A stretch of DNA of 64,000 bases from Pseudoalteromonas sp. DL-6 (GTDB lineage: Bacteria; Pseudomonadota; Gammaproteobacteria; Enterobacterales; Alteromonadaceae): positions 2,480,001-2,544,000 of the forward strand of contig NZ_CP019770.1 in NCBI RefSeq assembly GCF_004328665.1. The letters are read 5' to 3'. A program made the position numbers and the translations under genes. Below the pieces are notes generated by a model. The model had not been told where the DNA came from and did not search any database. It saw only the letters and a program-made list of their open reading frames with translations. Position 1 is the first letter of the stretch. Each line of letters begins with the position of its first letter. Below are positions 38,052 to 44,114 of the stretch, piece by piece.

Positions 38052-38822
38052 TCAGAAATAGTAATTTTGCGAATCAGGCGACGATTGGTTGAGATCGATT
38101 TTCGCTGGCATTAAGTCCAGTGCTTCAGCTATCGGGCGAACCCGCTCTAAATCACTGCCTAGCAACCGCAATACATCTTTTTCCAACTTCAGTTGGTCGG
38201 ATACTTCTATCCCTTCAGGACTCGCTACTGTGAGCGAACACAGAGGTGGTAATTGACGCTTAAAGGCCAGCAACAGCAACAATGGCCACGGGCCATCATC
38301 AGTGTTAACAATGCCAGCGCCTTCACCTGACACAATGCTGATTTGATTGGTACTAGGTAATGCGCCTTTGCAAAACCCTAATGACCATTCTCCAATCCTG
38401 ACCTGGTTATCATCAATAACAGCCAAGCCATAGGCTTCAAGCAGCTTTGCCATATCGAACAATGCTTTTTGCGCCAGCGAGATTTGGCCATTGACGTCCT
38501 TGCGAGTACGAAACTCCCAACTGACGTTATTGGCGCACGCGACGCTATCAAGCGCATTTGAAAGTTCAAATGGCCGCCCTTGATGATCAATACCGACGTG
38601 TCCAACAAATCGATAACCCTTGTTGATTTTCTCATTGATTCTTCGGTCTGCTTCTGCGTTAGGAACAGTCGAATCAATCAATCGCTGCTGCGACAATTGA
38701 CCTGCTTTTCCAAACCGAACTTCAATCTCCTGGGTATCTGATCCAATGTAAATGGCCCATTCTTTGGCTGTCCCATCAGAATGACTGTAACGGTAAAGAG
38801 CAAAGCACTTTTCCATCATCAA
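38052..38822 (-). CDS. WGR-domain-like protein coupled to the AAA+ ATPase
   Basis: The 256-residue protein has an N-terminal WGR-like region: KCFALYRYSHSDGTAKEWAI, VRFGKAGQLSQQRL, then a basic INEKINKGYRFVGHVG. WGR domains bind nucleic acid. The central and C-terminal parts are unassigned. It ends DSQNYYF. Its ATG overlaps the stop of the AAA+ gene by 4 bases, and it has no hairpin leader of its own, so it is translated with the ATPase and probably works with it. Confidence 0.65.
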   Translation of the reverse strand: MMMEKCFALYRYSHSDGTAKEWAIYIGSDTQEIEVRFGKAGQLSQQRLIDSTVPNAEADRRINEKINKGYRFVGHVGIDHQGRPFELSNALDSVACANNVSWEFRTRKDVNGQISLAQKALFDMAKLLEAYGLAVIDDNQVRIGEWSLGFCKGALPSTNQISIVSGEGAGIVNTDDGPWPLLLLLAFKRQLPPLCSLTVASPEGIEVSDQLKLEKDVLRLLGSDLERVRPIAEALDLMPAKIDLNQSSPDSQNYYF

Positions 38823-39778
38823 TCCTCCCAGTGGTCACCGAAGACATCAGTGGCAATACGGTGAATGGCTTCTCGTTGCTCCAACTCTGCACGAGCCGTC
38901 AAAGACCGAACCAGTGCATATTCCACTGCGTTAGGAGCGCCTTTAAAAGCAAGTGTTAACTTTGCCCAGCGCACTAAGGTCCGAGTAGACATGGTGATAC
39001 TAAGCTCAGCACCGCCATCCGCGCCCCCAATAAAAAGACGACGAATGTCACCAGCCACCTTCACCATTTTTTGGCGAAAGACTTCTGGCAAGCCCGGCGC
39101 AACGTTCTCCAGAATGGCTTCCTCTACAGATGGCTCTGCATAGGTCGCTTCGATGATTCTAAAGCGATCAAGGAAAGCCAAATTCTGTTGAAGCACGCCT
39201 TGATACAAGCCCGTTTGATCACCACTGCCCGCACTGTTGCCGGTAGCGATAAAACGAAACTTGGTATGTGGCATGATAATCTCTCCGCCATTTTGTGCGA
39301 TGACCAACGGGGCACCTTCCAAAATGTCATTGAGCCCAGCCAGTTCAGCAGGCTCAGCAAGATCCATTTCATTAATGATCAGCAAATGGCCATGCTTTAC
39401 AGCCAGTGCCAGCGGTCCATACACAAAGGTCATGTTGCCATTAACCAGTGTGTGGTGACCGATAAGATCGGACAATTCCAATCGACCGTGCGCAGTAATT
39501 TGCTGAACAGGCCAATTCAATCGAGAAGCAACTTGGCAAATTAGCGAGGTCTTACCGCATCCCGTGGGGCCTGTAATATACAAACCGTCACCGTCTGGGT
39601 TAGACAAGAACGCCAATACGTCACGTAAGTCTTCTTTTCTAAAAACATACTCGTCCTTGCGAACGGGAATGTTTGGATGGGTAGTGTCGGCACTAAATCC
39701 TTCCAGAACGAAAGCATCAGGAGCCGGGACATTAAACGCTTGATTCACTTGAACCAAAAATGGGGATTGTTCAGTCAT
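38819..39778 (-). CDS. CobS/MoxR-type AAA+ ATPase
   Basis: Starting at ATG 39778 (MTEQSPFLVQVNQAFNVPAP), the product has 319 residues; an ORF extension to 39895 runs through the leader hairpins and is not used. Walker A is GPTGCGKTSLI, Walker B INEMDLAEP, sensor 1 FIATGNSAGSGD; the arginine finger region includes LDRFRIIEATYAEPSVEEAI. CobS and MoxR ATPases act on a VWA partner, here the CobT-like protein at 34.8-36.4 kb. In SXT-type elements the gene is conserved but its job in transfer or recombination is unclear. Confidence 0.88.
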   Translation of the reverse strand: MTEQSPFLVQVNQAFNVPAPDAFVLEGFSADTTHPNIPVRKDEYVFRKEDLRDVLAFLSNPDGDGLYITGPTGCGKTSLICQVASRLNWPVQQITAHGRLELSDLIGHHTLVNGNMTFVYGPLALAVKHGHLLIINEMDLAEPAELAGLNDILEGAPLVIAQNGGEIIMPHTKFRFIATGNSAGSGDQTGLYQGVLQQNLAFLDRFRIIEATYAEPSVEEAILENVAPGLPEVFRQKMVKVAGDIRRLFIGGADGGAELSITMSTRTLVRWAKLTLAFKGAPNAVEYALVRSLTARAELEQREAIHRIATDVFGDHWED

Positions 39779-39784
39779 GGTAAA

Positions 39785-39840
39785 CCTCATCAGTTTTGAC
39801 GAGGCCCCATGCCCCAGCAGGGAATGAAGTCCCCGTCGGG
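39785..39840 (-). promoter_or_regulatory. Tandem-hairpin leader of the AAA+ gene
   Basis: Stem-loop 1 at 39812-39840 pairs CCCGACGGGGA with TCCCTGCTGGGG. Stem-loop 2 pairs CCTCGTC (39798-39804) with GATGAGG (39785-39791), whose GAGG is the ribosome site, six bases before the ATG. Confidence 0.65.
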
Positions 39841-39987
39841 TGGTATGTTGATTGTGGTATGGCTGTGTATGTAAGAGTTCAGCTCGCTCTATCATTCGTA
39901 CCCAGCATTGGCTACGAGTGAAACTGCTTTCTGATGCACTCGATGTAAGCGCATGAGAAAGGAGCCGAAATCGGCTCCAAGTGAACG

Positions 39988-41004
39988 TTAAAAGTAAAAT
40001 GAGCTCGGCGAGTCACCTGGCAAAACCAAGTTCTCTTGCTCAAGACTGATTTTGATTGGTGTTTCAACGGGCTGCTCTGGCTTATTGGTGCTGATACGCA
40101 ACCGCTCTTGTGGCGCTTTTCGGTAAGCGGCTAAAACCTGTTCGTCCAGCTCGCCTAATTTATCGGTGGCCAATTGCTTATAGTCCACCGTGCCCGCCAT
40201 CATGTAGCGGCTGAGTTTGACCCCAGCATAATCGGCATGAGCGTAGTTACCCATCATAGCGACCAATTTTGACTGAGCTTCTCGCATTTCCTCTTTCAAA
40301 GATTTAATGTGATTTTCCAGTCGGACCACTTCGGAATATGCTGAGCAATACCGCCGAGACAGCGATGTCCAACGGTATTGGGCTTCACCCTTGGGAACAA
40401 AACAATCTTGCTCAGGGCATTTTGACGGTTCTTTTTTGGTCTGTACTAACTCCCAAAACTGAAGCGCTGTTTCTTGCAACTCAGTTAAGAACGCCGCGTC
40501 TCGTTGTATTTCAAACTCAATCAGTTGATCCTCAAAATAGAAAACCAACCAACCTCGCGTGCTATTGGCGACCAGTATTTGATGCTGTACTTGCACCCAA
40601 TACAACTGGTACGCCTCGCTTTGTTCTCGGTGAGCTTGCACATCCTCAAAAACTGACTGGCAAGGACATTTCAGTTCAACGGGTTCGCCCGCATCGTTGA
40701 TGCCATCAAAGCTGGCTCGAAAGATTGCGTTATGATCGGCTTCTGCACATAACGGCAGAAGAAAGTCATTATGCACATTCTCAAATGCTCGCCTTGCTTG
40801 AGGCTCCAACCGAATACCGCGAAGCACATTAGGATTATTCGACAGGTCTTCCGGTAATACGAATCCAGTTTTTTCTGCCCATAATCGCCAAGGTGTTTTG
40901 TAGGGTGAACGCCCCATAATAATTGGGGCTTCAGATGCCGTAACCCCTGCAATGCGCCACTGGTGCCATGCAGGAGTACGTTGTAATAGGTCGATAACCT
41001 TCAT
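39988..41004 (-). CDS. exo: YqaJ-type exonuclease (Exo), Red-like recombination
   Basis: This lambda-Exo-like 5'-3' double-strand exonuclease is predicted to make 3' single strands for Bet. The 338-residue protein has the YqaJ domain: RTPAWHQWRIAGVTASEAPI, IMGRSPYKTPWRLWAEKTGF, the metal-binding SFDGINDAGEPVELKCP, and YWVQVQHQILVANSTRGW. A long coiled segment follows (VVRLENHIKSLKEEMREAQ), then a C-terminal -SSFYF. In SXT the bet, orfZ and exo genes form an element-borne, RecA-independent recombination system that builds hybrid ICEs. It has a tandem-hairpin leader. Confidence 0.9.
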   Translation of the reverse strand: MKVIDLLQRTPAWHQWRIAGVTASEAPIIMGRSPYKTPWRLWAEKTGFVLPEDLSNNPNVLRGIRLEPQARRAFENVHNDFLLPLCAEADHNAIFRASFDGINDAGEPVELKCPCQSVFEDVQAHREQSEAYQLYWVQVQHQILVANSTRGWLVFYFEDQLIEFEIQRDAAFLTELQETALQFWELVQTKKEPSKCPEQDCFVPKGEAQYRWTSLSRRYCSAYSEVVRLENHIKSLKEEMREAQSKLVAMMGNYAHADYAGVKLSRYMMAGTVDYKQLATDKLGELDEQVLAAYRKAPQERLRISTNKPEQPVETPIKISLEQENLVLPGDSPSSFYF

Positions 41005-41007
41005 ATT

Positions 41008-41056
41008 GTCTCCTTTGAGGGGAGACTCCCCCGAAGGAGAGAACTCCCCTTCAGGG
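41008..41056 (-). promoter_or_regulatory. Tandem-hairpin leader of exo
   Basis: Stem-loop 1 at 41028-41056 pairs CCCTGAAGGGGAG with CTCCTTCGGGGG. Stem-loop 2 pairs GTCTCC (41021-41026) with GGAGAC (41008-41013). The GGAG ribosome site is inside the stem, and AAT ATG follows. Confidence 0.7.
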
Positions 41057-41064
41057 TTAAGTGG

Positions 41065-41208
41065 TTACTTTGCAGCTTGTGCTAACGCTGTTTGGTGCTG
41101 AACAACACTTGCTTGAACCGAATCAATTGCCGCTTTACCGGCTTGAATCGAACCTACGACAAGGGCAACAACCAATACCAAGCGAAAAAGTGAGGCTGAT
41201 TTAGTCAT
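41065..41208 (-). CDS. orfZ: OrfZ, 47-residue membrane-segment peptide between bet and exo
   Basis: ATG 41208 opens a 47-codon frame beginning MTKSASLFRLVLVVALVVGS and ending TALAQAAK. The first 20 residues form one hydrophobic span or signal-like segment and the rest is polar helix. It has its own hairpin leader with a good ribosome site. Its place between bet and exo is that of orfZ in SXT, which has been studied with bet and exo. The hydrophobic N-terminus makes a direct role in DNA annealing unlikely. I infer a gene rather than a chance frame from position, start signals and leader. Confidence 0.75.
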   Translation of the reverse strand: MTKSASLFRLVLVVALVVGSIQAGKAAIDSVQASVVQHQTALAQAAK

Positions 41209-41267
41209 GGAAGATCTCCAAAAAAAGACGAGACCTTCCCCCTGACGGGAGAATAATCCCGCCAGGG
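41209..41267 (-). promoter_or_regulatory. Tandem-hairpin leader of orfZ
   Basis: Stem-loop 1 at 41239-41267 pairs CCCTGGCGGGA with TCCCGTCAGGG. Stem-loop 2 pairs GGAAGGTCTC (41230-41239) with GAGATCTTCC (41209-41218), directly abutting the ATG and containing the ribosome site GGAG. Confidence 0.75.
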
Positions 41268-41289
41268 TTAGTAAAATGAATGCGTGGCG

Positions 41290-42108
41290 CTAAGAAGCTA
41301 AAGGCTGTGTGAGCGCTTTGGCTGCTTGTTGTTGTGCATTAAATATTTCTTGTTTCGCAAACGTCAGTTCAACACCCTGAAAATGTTCATTGGCATATTC
41401 CAATGCACTATTCCAAGCGTTTGAAGCTTCTGCCCGCTCGATAAGCTTGTAAACAAGCCCTCGGGTTCGATCATCAACTTGCTCGGGTGGAATCACTGAT
41501 GGCTCAACAACGTGTGTTGCTTGGCCTTCGATAATTCGCTCCGCTTCGTCTTGATCGAAAATTCCCACAAAGCCAAACGCAATGCGGGAACACTGGATCA
41601 TGGATTTATGTCTTAGCATTCGCTTAGTGTGCGTCTGCCATGGACCATCTACACTGTAAGGGCCATTTTTGCCGTTACCTTCAAAAGGCGGTCGATAGAC
41701 TTCATCCAGATACTCAGTGATTTTGACTGGGTGCGAACGGTCGCGCCGATAGATGATGCATTCCATCCATTCAGGGCATTCTTTCGCGCCATCCAGTGAG
41801 ACTTTGTTTTCTGAAGTCTTAAACTCCATGCCATCAAACTGGTCGTGTTGATTGATGATGCGAGACCATCCATCGACACCTACCACTGGAATAATTCCAG
41901 CTTGCTTATCAGGGAACGCAAAAATCTCTTTGGTGAAAGGGTTCAAGCCGTACTGATCTGCAACCACCAAGAGCGCCATCATCTGCTCATTGGTCGGTGC
42001 ACTACCGTCACGTTGCTTGAATGCTGTTGCTTTTAGGGTATCGAACAACTTGTTTGGATCGACACTAAAGCGCTCAGCAAAGCGTTGGATTAGCTTTGGT
42101 TTTTCCAT
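41290..42108 (-). CDS. bet: Bet, single-strand annealing recombinase
   Basis: Bet of the lambda Red-beta/RecT superfamily anneals complementary single strands made by Exo. ATG 42108 (MEKPKLIQRFAERFSVDPNK) is chosen because stem-loop 2 and its GGAG end just before it; a frame to 42123 would start within the stem. The 272-residue product has the family core: ALLVVADQYGLNPFTKEIFA, FPDKQAGIIPVVGVDGWSRI, and TKRMLRHKSMIQCSRIAFGF. It lies between ssb and orfZ/exo. In SXT elements its expression rises after DNA damage. Confidence 0.93.
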   Translation of the reverse strand: MEKPKLIQRFAERFSVDPNKLFDTLKATAFKQRDGSAPTNEQMMALLVVADQYGLNPFTKEIFAFPDKQAGIIPVVGVDGWSRIINQHDQFDGMEFKTSENKVSLDGAKECPEWMECIIYRRDRSHPVKITEYLDEVYRPPFEGNGKNGPYSVDGPWQTHTKRMLRHKSMIQCSRIAFGFVGIFDQDEAERIIEGQATHVVEPSVIPPEQVDDRTRGLVYKLIERAEASNAWNSALEYANEHFQGVELTFAKQEIFNAQQQAAKALTQPLAS

Positions 42109-42112
42109 TGTG

Positions 42113-42168
42113 GACTCCGACAATCAAAGTGGGAGTCTGACCCTGACGGGAAAGTACTCCCGGCTGGG
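42113..42168 (-). promoter_or_regulatory. Tandem-hairpin leader of bet
   Basis: Stem-loop 1 at 42141-42168 pairs CCCAGCCGGGA with TCCCGTCAGGG. Stem-loop 2 pairs GACTCC (42132-42137) with GGAGTC (42113-42118), which carries the ribosome site for the ATG at 42108. Confidence 0.7.
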
Positions 42169-42187
42169 TTAAAGCGTTTTCGCTCGG

Positions 42188-42607
42188 TTAAAAATCTGGT
42201 TCAGGATAAGTTTGTGCCCAATTAGTTTGGGAGCCTGCATCATCCGCCGGTGATGGCTCAGATGCTTTGTTCACATTATCAAGAAGCAGAAACTCGTCCG
42301 CGTCCACTTCGGTCAATCGATGCTTAATGCCATCTTTCTCCCATGAGCGCGTGCGCTGAGGCCCTTGAACAAAAAGCTTTGCTCCTTTTTGGATTAAATC
42401 TTTTGCCCTTAGCCCTAACTTAAATCCACCACGATCTCGAAAAACAACCCGATGCCATTCCGTATGCTCTTTGAGCTCATTGGATTGACGGTCGCGCCAT
42501 TTCTCAGAAGTGGCCAGCGAAATGCTGGTCACCAAATCACCTGATGGATAGGCTCGCGTCTCTGGCTCAGCGCCAACGTAGCCTATGAGTGTTACTTGGT
42601 TTTTCAT
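42188..42607 (-). CDS. ssb: Single-stranded DNA-binding protein
   Basis: This is an ICE-borne SSB of 139 residues with one OB fold: MKNQVTLIGYVGAEPETRAY, SISLATSEKWRDRQS, TEWHRVVFRDRGG. The C-terminal tail TYPEPDF is a shortened form of the acidic -DDDIPF tail that docks partner proteins. ACGAGGAGAAC precedes the ATG, with no hairpin leader, because it follows the upstream small gene closely (15 bases). It probably protects single strands during recombination and transfer and works with Bet. Confidence 0.92.
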   Translation of the reverse strand: MKNQVTLIGYVGAEPETRAYPSGDLVTSISLATSEKWRDRQSNELKEHTEWHRVVFRDRGGFKLGLRAKDLIQKGAKLFVQGPQRTRSWEKDGIKHRLTEVDADEFLLLDNVNKASEPSPADDAGSQTNWAQTYPEPDF

Positions 42608-42622
42608 GATGTTCTCCTCGTC

Positions 42623-42949
42623 TTAGTTGAACTCTGTGCACACAGTCGCTTCTACCCGGCTGGGCAAAGAAGACTGACGACGCAGATAGGTTGGTATTTC
42701 GAGTAAAGCCATGTCGTACTGATGTGGCTCTTTGTAAAACGCAGATGTCAAACGGGGCATACCAGGAGCTTTAGGCACTGCCATTGGACGACGTTTTGGT
42801 GTTGGTGTGAGCAATCGCTTGATTTGAGTAAGTACAAATCGAAACGGGCGCACGCATTGACTAGCAAGCAATCGCAAAAGCGACCAGCTCAGTTTTGCAA
42901 GCAACATAATGCCTGCGATTTGGATAATAAACCCGAAGATATATTCCAT
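42623..42949 (-). CDS. S063-position small protein with an N-terminal membrane span
   Basis: The 108-residue protein begins MEYIFGFIIQIAGIMLLAKL, one hydrophobic span, followed by SWSLLRLLASQCVRPFRFVL and a basic stretch TQIKRLLTPTPKRRPMAVPK. No known domain is visible. It is the first gene of the minus-strand recombination operon and borders hotspot HS4, where SXT has s063. The leader has the clearest tandem hairpins of the set. Confidence 0.65.
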   Translation of the reverse strand: MEYIFGFIIQIAGIMLLAKLSWSLLRLLASQCVRPFRFVLTQIKRLLTPTPKRRPMAVPKAPGMPRLTSAFYKEPHQYDMALLEIPTYLRRQSSLPSRVEATVCTEFN

Positions 42950-42950
42950 T

Positions 42951-43013
42951 GGTGACTCCTTAATTTGGTTTTGAAGGAGTCACCCCCAACTGGGGAAAAC
43001 TCCCCCAGTTGGG
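42951..43013 (-). promoter_or_regulatory. Tandem-hairpin leader, best example (first gene of the operon)
   Basis: Stem-loop 1 is CCCAACTGGGG with CCCCAGTTGGG (42985-43013), 11 perfect pairs. Stem-loop 2 is GGTGACTCC (42976-42984) with GGAGTCACC (42951-42959), 9 perfect pairs. The second arm contains the only ribosome site, one base before the ATG at 42949. Confidence 0.8.
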
Positions 43014-43316
43014 TGGTGAAAAGGCGAACCGTAAGGAATGCATGGTTGAGCATGTAGAAACATGCAGGCTATTTGTTTAAGGAGGCTAGCTACCTCTTAG
43101 TGCCACTGAGAAAACTCAGCGGCGGGCTTCCTTTGAGCTCATGCTCTCAGGCGCAGATATCACTGAAACAGATCAGCAATATTTGATAGTCAGTGTAACC
43201 GTCTTATCCAGACAGGATAGTCAGAAAGATGCTCAATTCTTCCACCTAGCTGAAAGGCCATTACCTCACAGAGGATTAGGCTAGGGACTGATTATTGTCA
43301 TATCAGGAGCAAACTT
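43014..43316. promoter_or_regulatory. Divergent intergenic region with several small stem-loops
   Basis: The gap must carry promoters for the minus-strand recombination operon and the plus-strand DUF1845-like gene. Hairpins include GAGG-CTAG-ACCTC (about 43080-43098) and CTGAGAAAACTCAG (about 43106-43119). The 9-mer GATAGTCAG occurs twice, about 30 bases apart (43187 and 43217). A structured leader or small RNA is possible. No promoter could be set with confidence. Confidence 0.35.
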
Positions 43317-43919
43317 ATGGCCCAAGCAAAACCCAATTACTCAAAACCCATCTTTGAACAATCATTCACAATTAATAGCTTACAGGCGCAACGTGTCGTT
43401 GACCGTGTTTTTAGACGGACGGTCAGTGCGCTCTACGGAATCGATGTCATCCTACGCATCATTGGCGATGAGAACGAAATTGATGAAGTGGAACAGATCA
43501 TTAGCCAGCTGATCGAGGATTGCGCTAAGGCGGTAGACTACGAACAAGCTCGTTTGGACAAACTGATGGAGTCCAACGGCATCGATGAAGTACCTGACTA
43601 CACCGACCCGATTACCTTCAACGCCAAAATCAGCTCGCCTCAGGTTGGCCAGTTTGTTGGCTTAGTGCGCAAACTCGATGCGTTGATGATCTCAATGGAC
43701 ACACTCTGGTTATCTAGCGTGCTTAGCAACAAGCAACGTGTTGATGGCAACTACGCATGGCAACAGCGCATTATCAAACTTGCACGACGCATTATTGATA
43801 TCGAAATTCGAGCACGAAAATCAGCCCAAGCTAAGGGTAAAGAAGCAGAAGTTGAGCAAGCGGTGCCTTCAAACGATGACGATATCACTGAAGAGGAAAC
43901 AGATACCCCCGCCAACTAG
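43317..43919 (+). CDS. DUF1845-like ICE protein
   Basis: The 200-residue soluble protein begins MAQAKPNYSKPIFEQSFTIN, then LQAQRVVDRVFRRTVSALYG, IISSPQVGQFVGLVRKLDAL-like text and LARRIIDIEIRARKSAQAKG, ending in an acidic tail (NDDDITEEETD). The pattern fits DUF1845/PFL_4669-type proteins of integrative elements; I recall but cannot prove the family name. It is read opposite to the recombination operon, as the gene at this place (s062-like) is in SXT elements. AGGAGCAAACTT precedes the ATG. Function unknown. Confidence 0.6.
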   Translation: MAQAKPNYSKPIFEQSFTINSLQAQRVVDRVFRRTVSALYGIDVILRIIGDENEIDEVEQIISQLIEDCAKAVDYEQARLDKLMESNGIDEVPDYTDPITFNAKISSPQVGQFVGLVRKLDALMISMDTLWLSSVLSNKQRVDGNYAWQQRIIKLARRIIDIEIRARKSAQAKGKEAEVEQAVPSNDDDITEEETDTPAN

Positions 43920-43932
43920 CCTCCCATCAACC

Positions 43933-43955
43933 AGCCCCTCTCGAAGGGGCTCTTC
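43933..43955 (+). terminator. Hairpin terminator after the DUF1845-like gene
   Basis: AGCCCC (43933-43938) and GGGGCT (43946-43951) with a TCTCGAA loop, followed by CTTC, 14 bases past the stop codon. The T-tract is short, so termination may be partial. Confidence 0.5.
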
Positions 43956-44114
43956 AAAATTGCTGTTGTAGACTTTGTAACACAGTTTTGGACATAACTG
44001 AGTTTCGGAAATTAGAATATTGGCATTCTATGAATTACTTAAAGTATGTCGGTGCTTAGCTCAGTGGCCAGAACTACTAGTGCAGAGCAAGCCCGTCTTG
44101 ACTACGCTTGTTGG

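Noticed and set aside
38819..39895. Longer N-terminus for the AAA+ protein from 39895
   Set aside because: It would read through both leader hairpins and has no ribosome site; ATG 39778 fits the leader pattern.
44050..44110. tRNA-like start (acceptor and D-arm-like GCTTAGCTCAGTGG) near 44050
   Set aside because: No T-arm consensus, no matching acceptor stem and no sensible anticodon arm follow; probably chance.
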